NCBI GenBank assembly: GCA_963780395.1
Contig: CAWABY010000009.1
Span: 1-64,000 of the forward strand
Source of the DNA: VGBV01 sp963780395
GTDB lineage: Bacteria; Actinomycetota; Thermoleophilia; Solirubrobacterales; 70-9
Length of the DNA stretch: 64,000 nt
Direction: 5' to 3'
The notes beneath the pieces are model-generated. The model saw only the letters and a list, made by a program, of their open reading frames with translations, did no database searches and was not told the origin of the DNA. Within the stretch, counting starts at the first letter, position 1, and every line of letters begins with the position of its first letter. The position numbers and the translations under genes are program-made. Positions 10,843-19,397 of the stretch are shown one piece after another.

Positions 10843-11363
10843 TGGGCGCCTGGACCGCCTTCCTGGATCGCGACGGAACCATCAATCGCAAACCCCCCGG
10901 GGGAAGCTACGTGCTCGCACCCGATCAGCTCCGTCTTCTCCCGGGGCCGGCGCTGCCATCCGACGCCTCAACGAGGCCTCCTGGCGAATCGCCGTGGTCA
11001 CAAACCAACAGGGGTTGCGCGTGGCCTAATCAGCGAGGACGACCTTCGCCGCGTCCACGACCGCCTACTCCAGTTGCTCGGGTCTGCGGAGCCACGCTCG
11101 ACCGCATCTATCACTGCCCGCATGCGGCTGGCACGTGCGATTGCCGCAAGCCCGGCACCGGTTTGCTCGAGAGGGCGCGTAGGGACGACCCTGAGATCGC
11201 CTTTACCCGGGCAGTCCTGATCGGTGACTCACAAGCCGATGTCGATGCCGGTCGCGCCGCCGGGATCAAGACGGTCGCGATCGGATCCGCCTCGGGCGCC
11301 TCCCACCAGGCGGCCGATCTTGGCAAGGCGGTCGACTGGGCGCTATCCACGGCAGTCGCGTGA
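10839..11363 (+). pseudogene. gmhB: D,D-heptose 1,7-bisphosphate phosphatase (HAD family), two frameshifts
   Basis: This HAD phosphatase removes the C7 phosphate from heptose 1,7-bisphosphate. TAFLDRDGTINRKPPGG contains the DxDGT nucleophile motif. After a shift near 10950 the sequence reads AAIRRLNEASWRIAVVTNQQ, the motif-2 region. After a second shift near 11025 it returns to the first frame with RIYHCPHAAGTCDCRKP, the Cys/His zinc-binding loop special to GmhB, and VLIGDSQADVDAGRAAGIKT, the motif-4 aspartates. About 175 residues is standard. It overlaps gmhA by ATGA, so hddA-gmhA-gmhB form one coupled operon. The nucleotidyltransferase (HddC) that should complete the pathway is not in the window. 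Confidence 0.8.
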
Positions 11364-11507
11364 TTCCTGCGATCTCGCTTTCCGCCTGATGTCTTCGAGA
11401 CCCACATGCGAAAGACTGCGCGCGACTGAACCTCGCTGGACTGGCCGCGTGTGCATGGGCGATCGGTGGCGGAAAGGTTGCCGCAGCCTTACGCGCGCGG
11501 TGGACCC

Positions 11508-12368
11508 ATGAAGCGGGAGTCGCCACTGGGCTCTGTGGTGATCCCGGCGCACGACGAGGCACCGGGCATACGGCGCTGCCTGGATGCGTTGTTCGCGGGC
11601 TTCGGGCCGGGCGATCTGGAGGTTGTGGTCGTCTGCAACGGCTGCACCGACGAGACCGCGGGGGTGGCCCGCTCGTCCCGGCATCCGGTCCGGATCGTCG
11701 AGTTAACTACAGCGTCGAAGTCCGCGGCGCTGCGAGCCGGGGACGCGGCGGCGTTAGCCTTCCCGCGACTGTACCTGGACGCCGACGTCGTGCTGTCCGG
11801 GTCGGCGGCGCGCCTCGTGCTGGAGAGACTGCGGGCCGGCGCGGTCGCAGCCCGACCACCGATACGCTACGACAGCGAGGGCGCGTCGGCACCGGTCCGT
11901 CGCTACTACCGCGCCCGGTCGCGGGTCCCGGCGGTCCTGGGGTCGCTCTGGGGCGCAGGCGTCTACGGCCTTTCGGCGGCCGGCCGGCGGCGGTTCGGCG
12001 TTTTCCCGGATCTTGTCGCCGACGATCTTTGGGTCGACGGCCACTTCGACTCCGCAGAGGTGGAGATCGTCGATTGCCCGCCGGTCGTTGTCGTTACGCC
12101 ACGCCGCAGTCGCGACCTGGTCCGAGTCCTTCGTCGCGTCTACCTCGGCAAGGGTGAGAGAGCATCTGCGCCCGATCCGGACGGTCGGGCGCCTGAGACG
12201 ATCGCATCGACCCTGCGCGACCTCCGCAGACTCGTCGCCGCAGGTCCAGTCGCCGCGCTCGACGCGGCGATTTACGCGTTCTTCGCTGTCGGTGCGCGGC
12301 TTGCAATCTCGCTCGGCTCGCCCGCCGGTGACGGGTGGGGTCGGGACAACAGTTCGAGGATTCACTGA
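11508..12368 (+). CDS. Family 2 glycosyltransferase
   Basis: An intact 286-residue GT2 enzyme. It starts GSVVIPAHDEAPGIRRCLDA, has VVVVCNGCTDETAGVA (GT-A fold 'v.v.n.stD.t'), and LYLDADVVLSG, where DAD is the metal-binding DxD motif. The second half (GAGVYGLSAAGRRRFGVFPD, LVADDLWVDG) carries the acidic DD motif that usually holds the general base. ATG at 11508 was chosen over upstream in-frame codons because the conserved domain begins within ten residues of it. It is the first unbroken glycosyltransferase of the polysaccharide locus. Donor and acceptor cannot be told from sequence. Confidence 0.75.
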   Translation: MKRESPLGSVVIPAHDEAPGIRRCLDALFAGFGPGDLEVVVVCNGCTDETAGVARSSRHPVRIVELTTASKSAALRAGDAAALAFPRLYLDADVVLSGSAARLVLERLRAGAVAARPPIRYDSEGASAPVRRYYRARSRVPAVLGSLWGAGVYGLSAAGRRRFGVFPDLVADDLWVDGHFDSAEVEIVDCPPVVVVTPRRSRDLVRVLRRVYLGKGERASAPDPDGRAPETIASTLRDLRRLVAAGPVAALDAAIYAFFAVGARLAISLGSPAGDGWGRDNSSRIH

Positions 12369-12369
12369 A

Positions 12370-12504
12370 ATGGGCGAACGCATCTTGATTCCAGGGCGAC
12401 CGCCGAGTCGCATCGTGCCCCGTCCCGTTCGCAGGCCGTGCTCATGCTGCCGGTGTTTGCTGTTGGTGGTCATCTCGGCCGCTGAAGCGGGCAGCAACGC
12501 GTGA
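12370..12504 (+). CDS. Possible 44-residue membrane peptide coupled to the next gene
   Basis: A small frame starts at ATG 12370, eight bases after GAGGA, and ends with TGA inside the GTGA that opens the next gene, as expected for translational coupling. It encodes an Arg/Pro-rich head and a short Cys-rich hydrophobic tail (CSCCRCLLLVVISAAEAG). The tail resembles the second helix of the Wzz-like protein at 7150-7210, so it could be a remnant or a frameshifted C-terminus of the preceding gene. Existence as a real gene is doubtful. Confidence 0.25.
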   Translation: MGERILIPGRPPSRIVPRPVRRPCSCCRCLLLVVISAAEAGSNA

Positions 12505-13607
12505 GCGGTCACCGGGCCGGAGATCGAAGGCTCAGTGCTCTGTTGCCGTTGAAGATCAGCGGCCGGCACTACGGTGACAACCTGGCGCGCATCGACCTGC
12601 TGTTCAGTTCACTCACGCACCACGCCGCACCGGGATTGCTGGACGAGCTGCTCGTCGTGGCGCGCGCCGACGAGCTGGACGTCGTCCGGCGCCACCTTGC
12701 GCGATGGCCCGAGCTGCCGCTCCGGATCCTCGTTGAGGACGACTACTTTCCCGCGTTTCGCCGCTTCACCCGCCCATGGCAGATTCGACCCTGGCAGCGC
12801 CAGCAGATCATCAAGCTGAACGCCGCGGCCTTGACGACCTCTCCGTTCGTGCTCACGCTCGACCCGGATGTGATCGCAGTCAAGCCGATCACTCGCGAGC
12901 TCCTGCTGCCGCGCGGCCGGGCACTCCTCGAACCCGAACCGCGCAGCGTGCATCCCCGCTGGTGGCGGGATTCGGCCGACCTGCTCGGCGTGGACCCTGG
13001 CTTGGAGCGACCGGGGATGAACGTGACCCCGGCGCTGCTCTCAACCGCGGTCCTCAACGAGGTCCAGCGTCGGCTGGAGGCGATCGGGGGTCGTCCCTGG
13101 ATGGAGGTCCTGCTGACGAGCTACTGCGACTGGACGGAGTACACGCTCTACCTGTTGGCCGCCGAGCAGGCCAGCGCCGTGAATCGCTATCACCTATGGG
13201 CGGACGACCCGCAGGCGCCCGCCCATCTGCAGATCGATCCCGGCGTCAGCATCTGGGATGCGGTCAGCGCGTCGCGGGCGAGGGTCGAGCGGCTGTTCGC
13301 CTCCGACGCTCCCGGGCTCTTCGCCGTGGTCCAGAGCAACACCGGCTTGAGGGCGAGCGAGGTCGCGGTCGTTGCTTCGAAGCACTTCCCTGTTCGCCGC
13401 GTCGCGACCGAGCCCTTGCCGGTTGAACGGGGGCGCTCGAAGCTGGAGGAGCGATTCCGCGTCGTTTCGCGGCTTGCCGCCCAAGGGGTCTATCGCCTTC
13501 GCCGGGGTCTGGGTGAACCCAGGCGCCGTTCCCGTCAGCCGCTGGGAGCAAGCTCGGTCCAAGGCGGAGCAGACCGGCTGGCTAGCGGAGGCGGCCGAGA
13601 AGGGTAG
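12501..13607 (+). CDS. DUF6492-type putative glycosyltransferase
   Basis: A 368-residue cytoplasmic protein resembling the DUF6492 family found in polysaccharide loci. The N-terminal third is GT-A-like: LLPLKISGRHYGDNLARIDL, a basic stretch RPWQRQQIIKLNAAALTTSP, then FVLTLDPDVIAVKP, where DPD corresponds to a DxD metal site. Later motifs are HPRWWRDSADLLG and DWTEYTLYLLAAE. The last 40 residues are Arg/Gly-rich and low in complexity. The GTG start overlaps the preceding small frame. Its position at the end of the polysaccharide cluster supports a role in glycan assembly; the substrate is unknown. Confidence 0.65.
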   Translation: MSGHRAGDRRLSALLPLKISGRHYGDNLARIDLLFSSLTHHAAPGLLDELLVVARADELDVVRRHLARWPELPLRILVEDDYFPAFRRFTRPWQIRPWQRQQIIKLNAAALTTSPFVLTLDPDVIAVKPITRELLLPRGRALLEPEPRSVHPRWWRDSADLLGVDPGLERPGMNVTPALLSTAVLNEVQRRLEAIGGRPWMEVLLTSYCDWTEYTLYLLAAEQASAVNRYHLWADDPQAPAHLQIDPGVSIWDAVSASRARVERLFASDAPGLFAVVQSNTGLRASEVAVVASKHFPVRRVATEPLPVERGRSKLEERFRVVSRLAAQGVYRLRRGLGEPRRRSRQPLGASSVQGGADRLASGGGREG

Positions 13608-13637
13608 GGCCCCAGACGGACCCTCGGGGTCGCCCGG

Positions 13638-15217
13638 TCATCGGATCGCAAGGCGCTGGGTTCGCTTCGCCCGCATCCCGGACCGCGGGGGCGCTCGCTT
13701 GGGCAGAGGCCCCATGCGGAGGAAAGAGAGCATGCCGACGAGGAAGGCGACACCCGCCGCGACGATCACCCAGGGGACGGTATTTGACGAGGCCGCAGGA
13801 TCGCCGCCCCCGGCCAGACCGGCCTGGGCGACCTTGCCCTGGCCCGACACGCCGCACCTAGATACCACCGTCGATGCGGTAGATGTGGATCGCGTTCCCG
13901 TCGGCGAAGTGGTCGCTGAAGGACCCCTTGCGGACCGGAATCGTGCGGTTCTCGCCCACAACCGCAGCTTTGGCGTCACCGACGCACGGCAGCGAGAACC
14001 TCCCCTTCACGGACGATCCCGCCGAGCCGGCGAACACGTAGAGGTGCCCCTTCGCCTTCTTCTTCTTGGCCTTTGCCTTCTTCCCCTTCGCCTTCTTGCA
14101 TTTCTTCTTCTTCCCCTTCTTGGACTTGCACCTCTTCTTGGCCTTCACCCACTTCACCATCGCGGTTGTGCCGGCCCCCTGCGACCAACCGGAGCGGACC
14201 GTCGGGGAGTTGAGCACCGGCGCCAGCGACTTGATCTGCGCGTTGACCGACTTCGCCATCGGCCCGGATTGGCAGCGTAGCGGCATCGCCCGAGAATGGT
14301 GAGCCGGGGGTGCCCGGACCGCCGAAGGAGTGGTCGAAGTAGATGATGCCCCGCGCGCCAGCGATCAGCGAGTGCCAAACCGCCGCGCGAGCTCGGCGGG
14401 CGGATCGTCGCCCGCCCTGAAGCCGATTCCGTGAACGGCTGGCCGAGCTCGACGAACCGCCCAGACCGGCTGGCGCTCGCCGGCAGCGCATCGAGCGCCC
14501 GCAGCCGTCGACTGGTAGCCGTAGTTGGCCGCGCGTGACGATCGCCCGGATGCTCGGCCAGTTGCGTCGCGCCCCCGGCAGCCACGGCGGAGCTCCATCG
14601 CACTGGTTCGGGTCGGTGAACCAGTAGAGGTCCGTCGGAGACGATATCCTGGTAGCGTTGACGAACCGCGCGGCCTCTGCGTCGGTCTCCCAGAACAGCA
14701 CGCCCTTGCCGTAGTTGGCGATAGCGGAGCCGCCCGTCCTGCGGCAGCCCCGCGAGCGAATTGATCGCACTCGCGCGTAGCCCCCGCCGGGGCCGTGGGT
14801 CATATCGACCTCGTCGCGAGGAGCCAGCCCGCCGTTCTCCGAGCCGATGCCTTGAAGCGCGTCCGCTCGTCGGCCTGGATCACAGCGTGCGATCCCGGCC
14901 TGCGGATCATCCTCGTCGATGAATCAGGGCTCTCCGACGCCGAGAGATAGTGTTCAGCCCGAAGTCCGCATACGCATCCAGGTCGCGCCTGCTGGACTCG
15001 GCCTTGCGGAGCCACACCGCGATCGGGAAGTACGACTGGTTCGTCGGCAGCCCATGCGAGAACTCGCGTAGTAGTTCGGCCCTCCATCCACCTGGGCGAG
15101 GGACATGGCGCGCGCCTGGCTCGGGGTCGAGGCCTGGACCCCCACCGCCGACGCAGCGAGCATCAGAATGAGGGCGACGCGCGACGCCGACACGGATGGA
15201 AAGCGTCGAGGTCGCAA
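13638..15217 (-). pseudogene. Secreted glycoside-hydrolase-like protein with Lys-rich tract and C-terminal membrane anchor, frameshifted
   Basis: The N-terminus (start TTG 15217 or GTG 15193) has a signal peptide (RVALILMLAASAVGVQASTP). Reading through several shifts gives SYFPIAVWLRKAESSRRDLD, DAYADFGLNTIS, GKGVLFWETDAEAARFVNAT, PTDLYWFTDP, AAVWHSLIAGARGIIYFDHS and TVRSGWSQGAG. This is the layout of a barrel-type glycoside-hydrolase-like secreted protein. At about 14040-14150 follows a tract of roughly 30 residues that is mostly Lys with a few Cys, Ala and Gly. After it comes LPCVGDAKAAVVGENRTIPV and DHFADGNAIHIYRIDGG. One more shift at about 13860 leads to a membrane helix (VPWVIVAAGVAFLVGMLSFL) and basic residues. 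At least five frameshifts. Enzymatic activity is inferred only from the fold-like motifs. Confidence 0.5.
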
Positions 15218-15340
15218 CCCCTCACCCGCTTCGCTCGGGCACCCCTGTCACGGCCTGCACGCTACCGGGTCTGTCGGGGGCAAGCCACCAGAGGGCGATC
15301 GCGTACGCCAGCAACCCCAGACCGATCGTCTACGGCGGCC

Positions 15341-15988
15341 TCAGGAGCGCTCTTGCATCAGGGCGATCGCCTCCGCGCGATCCCGCACCCCAAGCTTGCG
15401 CACGGCTTCGGCTCTGTGGCGGCGGACCGTGACCGGGGAGAGCATGAGGCGCTCGGCAATGTTGGGCCCGCTGAGGCCGGCGCACATCAGCTCCAGGATC
15501 TCCCACTCGCGGCTGGTCAGCTCGACGCGGCCGTGCTTGCCCGCGACTGTGCGGTGCCGGCCCAGCGTCTGCAGGTCCCGGACCAGCTCGGTCACCAGGA
15601 CGCGCGGGATCGCCGCCTCGCCGGCGAGCTCGCCGCGGAGGGCGTGCGCGATCCGATCCGGGTCCATGCCCTTGACCAGATAGCCGGAGGCGCCGCCTCG
15701 GATCGCGTCCATCAGGTCGCTGGGATTCGGGGACGCGGCCAGCACCACCACCTGCGCCTCCGGAACCCGCTGCGAGACCTCGCGCACGACGCGGATCCCG
15801 CCCCCTGAGATATTGAGGTCCACCAGACAAAGGCGGGGGCGCTCGCGCACACAGGCCTCTATTGCCGTCTCGGCGTCGCCGGCTTCCGCCCGCACGTCGA
15901 AGCCAGCCCCCTCGAGCAGTTCGCGCAACGAGGCGCGCGTCAACGGCTCGTCATCGACCAGGACGATGGCGGGTCCGGGCTCAGGCAC
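15341..15988 (-). CDS. NarL/FixJ-type LuxR response regulator
   Basis: A 215-residue two-domain transcription regulator. The receiver domain has the acidic pair at residues 12-13 (VLVDDEPL), the phospho-acceptor Asp57 (CLVDLNISGGG) and the conserved Lys106 (GYLVKGMD), so it should be phosphorylatable. The C-terminal LuxR helix-turn-helix runs from about 150 (ELTSREWEILELMCAGLSGP, then NIAERLMLSPVTVRRHRAEA). No histidine kinase is adjacent, so the partner is elsewhere. It stands alone between the secreted protein and clpS; target genes are unknown. The 248 bp upstream of it hold no recognised gene. Confidence 0.85.
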   Translation of the reverse strand: MPEPGPAIVLVDDEPLTRASLRELLEGAGFDVRAEAGDAETAIEACVRERPRLCLVDLNISGGGIRVVREVSQRVPEAQVVVLAASPNPSDLMDAIRGGASGYLVKGMDPDRIAHALRGELAGEAAIPRVLVTELVRDLQTLGRHRTVAGKHGRVELTSREWEILELMCAGLSGPNIAERLMLSPVTVRRHRAEAVRKLGVRDRAEAIALMQERS

Positions 15989-16236
15989 GTCTCCCGTCCC
16001 GAGTGTCAGCTCGGTCTCTAATACTGCCCCCCGATGGCATTGCTCTCAGTCTCGCCGAGGACGGCCGAAATGTCAATCCCTACTTTCCTCATTCGGCGTT
16101 CAATTCTCCTCCTCAAAATCATGCAGGTTGTTACCCGCTCGTTCCCTGGCTGGGTTTCCGTATACCCGTTACAGCGCTGGTCATCCACAACAGGTGACGC
16201 TCTAGGTCATCTGTCCAGGAGGGAGGCCTTGTCCTC

Positions 16237-16527
16237 CTAGTGCTGCTCCAGCGGGGCCATTGTCAGGCCCGCGTCTGAGAGCTGCTCCCAGTAGAGCTCG
16301 GCGGTTTCGCGGGGACCGGTCCAGACCGCCGCCCGGCCGGAGTTGTGGATGCGGTCGGCGATCGCGTAGCCGTTGTCGAGGCTGACGCCGGGGATCACGC
16401 GAGCGAGCGTCTGGGCGACGTGGTCGAAGGTGTTGTGATCGTCGTTCAGCACGATCACCATCCAGTTTCCCCCCAGGCCCGATCCTGGCCCCGCCGAGCG
16501 CGGCTTCTCCACCGTGGTGGTACCCAC
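16237..16527 (-). CDS. clpS: ATP-dependent Clp protease adaptor ClpS
   Basis: A 96-residue ClpS homologue, which delivers N-degron substrates to the Clp ATPase-protease. The core reads WMVIVLNDDHNTFDHVAQTL, the hallmark NDDhNTf motif whose Asn and Asp residues bind the substrate N-terminus, followed by ADRIHNSGRAAVWTG and ETAELYWEQLSDAGLTMAP. About 20 flexible N-terminal residues precede it, as is usual. The Clp ATPase and protease genes are not nearby. It ends 21 bp before the next minus-strand gene starts its own 3' end, so the two could share a transcript. Confidence 0.9.
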   Translation of the reverse strand: MGTTTVEKPRSAGPGSGLGGNWMVIVLNDDHNTFDHVAQTLARVIPGVSLDNGYAIADRIHNSGRAAVWTGPRETAELYWEQLSDAGLTMAPLEQH

Positions 16528-16548
16528 GGTGTCAAGGGTAGAGCCGAT

Positions 16549-17259
16549 CTAGAAGGGGTTTGGGACCTTGATTGCGACGTTGTCGAAGACCCCGGTGACG
16601 CCGCTGCCGGAGCCCGCGCCCTTGACCCCGGTGCTGACGACCGAACGGCGGCCATCGGGCTGGCCGCCGCCCGTGTCCGTGGCCGAGGCGACGACCTTGC
16701 CGTTGATGCGCGCCGAGAGGCTGGTGGTCGTGGTGCCGAAGTCGAACGCGCGCAGGGCCAGGTCGTTGCCCTTGAGGCCGGCGCGGATGAACTTGCCCTT
16801 GCCGGATCGGAACAGCGCCGGGCCCTCGCCCGCGCCCTTCGGATCGCGGAACAGCTGCCAGGTCTGGGCGGCCGGGCGCACTCGCAGCTCGTAGCTTGAG
16901 TTCTCGCTGGAGCGCACCGCAACGCCGACATAGGCCTTCTTCAGCAGCTTCTTGGGCGTGGTGCCGCCGATGCTGGCGGTGCCGGCGATCTCGGCGTCCG
17001 CGCGGACGTCGCTGGAGTCGGCGACGACCGAGCTGCGGAAGGCGCAGCTGTTGGTGCCGGCGCCGACGGTGAGCTGCATCGACTTCTGCTGGCGCCACTT
17101 CTTCTCGCACTTCGAGCCCAGCACCTTCTGGAAGGCGAGCACGTCACCCTGCGTGGCGAACGCATAAAGGGCCACGGTCACGGGCCCCGCGTGGGCGGCC
17201 GCCGCGAGCGAGGCGAAGGTCGCGCAGAGCGCGATCAGGGCTGTGAGCTTGGCGCGCAT
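16549..17259 (-). CDS. Secreted protein, possible concanavalin-like lectin fold
   Basis: A 236-residue exported protein. From ATG 17259 the first residues form a signal peptide (MRAKLTALIALCATFASLAA, cleavage near AHAG). The mature part alternates strands typical of beta-sandwich domains: SSYELRVRPAAQTWQLFRDP, KGKFIRAGLKGNDLALRAFD, SLSARINGKVVASATD and, at the end, GVTGVFDNVAIKVPNPF. The closing 'G..fDnv' is common in LamG/concanavalin-like domains. The specific family is not certain. A cysteine pair (SKCEKKW and TNSCAFR) may form a disulfide. It is divergently transcribed from the mutase gene with a 92 bp gap holding an inverted repeat. Confidence 0.6.
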   Translation of the reverse strand: MRAKLTALIALCATFASLAAAAHAGPVTVALYAFATQGDVLAFQKVLGSKCEKKWRQQKSMQLTVGAGTNSCAFRSSVVADSSDVRADAEIAGTASIGGTTPKKLLKKAYVGVAVRSSENSSYELRVRPAAQTWQLFRDPKGAGEGPALFRSGKGKFIRAGLKGNDLALRAFDFGTTTTSLSARINGKVVASATDTGGGQPDGRRSVVSTGVKGAGSGSGVTGVFDNVAIKVPNPF

Positions 17260-17272
17260 CTCGGTGTGCGAG

Positions 17273-17293
17273 CGTAGCCGTGGCCTGGCTACG
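17273..17293. promoter_or_regulatory. Inverted repeat in the divergent promoter region before the mutase gene
   Basis: CGTAGCC and GGCTACG, perfect seven-base arms, flank GTGGCCT. It lies 14 bp upstream of the secreted-protein start and 59 bp upstream of the mutase start. No U-rich tail follows, so an operator is more likely than a terminator. Confidence 0.4.
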
Positions 17294-17351
17294 AGACTGC
17301 AATAACACTCCTCATCGATATTGGTTGCGGTGCGCGAATTACCATTCAGGC

Positions 17352-19355
17352 ATGAGCTCCGAGCACTACCGCCTGCCCGAGCGCGATCGCCCCTGGATGA
17401 TGCGCACCTACGCGGGGCATTCCGACGCCCGGCGCTCGAACGAGCTCTACCGCAAGAACCTCGCAAAGGGGCAGACGGGGCTCTCGGTCGCCTTCGATTT
17501 GCCCACCCAGACCGGCTACGACCCCGACCAGGAGCTGGCCCGCGGCGAGGTCGGCAAGGTCGGGGTCTCGATCGTCAACAAGGGGGACATGCATCAGCTC
17601 CTGGACGGGATCCCGCTGGGCGAGATGAACACCTCGATGACGATCAACGCCACCGCCGCCTGGCTGCTGGCCCTGTACGTGACCGTGGCCGAGGAGAACG
17701 GGGTCGAGCGCTCAGCGCTGGCGGGGACCACCCAGAACGACATCATCAAGGAGTTCCTGGCCCGCGGCACCTACGCCTTCCCGCCCGGCCCCTCGATGCG
17801 GCTGATCGCCGACACGGTCGCCTTCACCGTCAACGAGATCCCGAAGTGGAACCCGATCAACGTCTGCTCCTACCACCTGCAGGAAGCGGGCGCGACCCCC
17901 GTGCAGGAGGCCGCCTACGCCCTCTCCACCGCGATCGCCGTCCTGGACGAGGTCAGGGCGCGCGGCCAGGTGGCCGAGGCCGATTTCCCCAAGGTCTTCG
18001 GACGCATCTCCTTCTTCGTCAACGCCGGCGTGCGGTTCATCGAGGAGCACGCGAAGCTGCGCGCGATGTCCCAAATCTGGGAGAGGACCGGGCGCGAGCG
18101 CTACGGGGTCACCGATCCCAAGCTGCTGCGGCTGCGCTACGGGGTCCAGGTCAACAGCCTCGGGCTGACCGAGTCCCAGCCCGAGAACAACGTGCCCCGG
18201 ATCGTGCTCGAGGCGCTTGCCGTGACGCTGGGGCGCGACGCGCGCGCCCGGGCGATTCAGCTGCCGGCCTGGAACGAGGCGTTGGGGCTGCCGCGCCCGT
18301 GGGACCAGCAGTGGAGCCTGCGGATCCAGCAGATCCTGGCGATGGAGACCGACTTGCTCGAGTACCCCGACATCTTCGAGGGGTCGGTGGTGATGGAGGG
18401 CCTGGTGGACGAGCTCGTCGAGGGCACCCGCGCCGAGATGGCGACGGTCGAAGAGCACGGCGGCGCGGTCGAGGCGGTCCCCTACATGAAGGCCCAGCTG
18501 GTCGAGTCGAACCGTGAGCGCCTGGCCAGGATCGAGCGCGGCGAGATCACCGTGGTCGGCCAGAACAAGTTCACCGAGTCCGAGGACTCGCCGATGACGA
18601 CCGGCGAGGACGGCGGCATCCTCACACCGGACCCCGAGGTCGAGCGAGAGCGGATCGAGGCTCTGGAGCGCTGGCGCGCCGAGCGCGACCAGGCGGCCGT
18701 GGACGCCGCGCTCGCGAAGCTCGCCGAGGTGGCGGCCGACGAGGCGGCCAACATCCTGCCGGCCACGATCGAGGCCGCCAAGGCCGGGGCCACCACCGGC
18801 GAGTGGGCCGGGACCCTGCGTGAGGCCTTCGGCGACTACCGGGCTCCCACCGGCGTGGGCGGCCCCGCCGGCGGCTCGGTCAACGGCGAGCTGGTCGATG
18901 CGGCGCGCGCCCTGGTCGCGTCCGCGAGCAAGCAGATCGGCCACCCGATCCGGATCCTGGTCGGCAAGCCGGGCCTGGACGGCCACTCCAACGGCGCCGA
19001 GCAGATCGCGGTCCGCGCCCGCGACGTGGGCATGGAGGTGGTCTATCAGGGCATCCGCCTCACCCCCGAGGAGATCACCTCTTCGGCGATCCAGGAGGAC
19101 GTCGACGTGGTCGGACTTTCGATCCTCTCGGGCTCGCACATGGAGCTCGTCCCTCGCGTGGTCCAGCTGCTGCGCGAACAGGACGCGGACATACCGGTGG
19201 TCGTCGGCGGGATCATTCCCCCCGCCCACGAGGCGGCCCTGCGCGAGGCCGGGGTCGAGCGGGTCTATACGCCCAAGGACTTCGAGCTGAACCGGATCAT
19301 GGGCGAGATCGCCGAGCTCGTCGCGGAACGCGCCAAGGTTTCCGCGCACGGCTGA
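17352..19355 (+). CDS. meaA: Ethylmalonyl-CoA mutase (MeaA type), B12-dependent
   Basis: A 667-residue coenzyme-B12 mutase with catalytic and cobalamin domains on one chain, the architecture of MeaA/ethylmalonyl-CoA mutase rather than of two-subunit methylmalonyl-CoA mutase. It rearranges ethylmalonyl-CoA to methylsuccinyl-CoA. The catalytic barrel spans about 1-470: WMMRTYAGHSDARRSNELYR, SVAFDLPTQTGYDPD, MNTSMTINATAAWLLALY, GTTQNDIIKEFLARGTY, NINVCSYHLQEAGATPVQEA-like block at 17860. A charged linker (470-530) follows. The B12 domain has GKPGLDGHSNGAEQIA near 535-550, whose His is the lower cobalt ligand (DxHxxG), and LSILSGSHMELVP. ATG 17352 is preferred because the catalytic homology starts a dozen residues later. 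Other pathway genes lie within 16 kb. Confidence 0.85.
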   Translation: MSSEHYRLPERDRPWMMRTYAGHSDARRSNELYRKNLAKGQTGLSVAFDLPTQTGYDPDQELARGEVGKVGVSIVNKGDMHQLLDGIPLGEMNTSMTINATAAWLLALYVTVAEENGVERSALAGTTQNDIIKEFLARGTYAFPPGPSMRLIADTVAFTVNEIPKWNPINVCSYHLQEAGATPVQEAAYALSTAIAVLDEVRARGQVAEADFPKVFGRISFFVNAGVRFIEEHAKLRAMSQIWERTGRERYGVTDPKLLRLRYGVQVNSLGLTESQPENNVPRIVLEALAVTLGRDARARAIQLPAWNEALGLPRPWDQQWSLRIQQILAMETDLLEYPDIFEGSVVMEGLVDELVEGTRAEMATVEEHGGAVEAVPYMKAQLVESNRERLARIERGEITVVGQNKFTESEDSPMTTGEDGGILTPDPEVERERIEALERWRAERDQAAVDAALAKLAEVAADEAANILPATIEAAKAGATTGEWAGTLREAFGDYRAPTGVGGPAGGSVNGELVDAARALVASASKQIGHPIRILVGKPGLDGHSNGAEQIAVRARDVGMEVVYQGIRLTPEEITSSAIQEDVDVVGLSILSGSHMELVPRVVQLLREQDADIPVVVGGIIPPAHEAALREAGVERVYTPKDFELNRIMGEIAELVAERAKVSAHG

Positions 19356-19397
19356 ACCCTCTCAGGCTGCCGTTTGGCGGGCGCTAGCCTCATCTGT

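Noticed and set aside
1..11363. Programmed frameshifting in the polysaccharide genes
   Set aside because: Shifts occur at unrelated sequences in both directions without slippery sites, too many per gene to be programmed.
16034..16240. A plus-strand frame of 68 codons overlapping the end of clpS
   Set aside because: No motif, odd codon use and overlap with clpS; it reads like non-coding leader sequence of the response-regulator gene.
17712..19349. A long open minus-strand frame of 545 codons
   Set aside because: It lies wholly opposite the B12 mutase and has a composition typical of antisense frames in high-GC genes.
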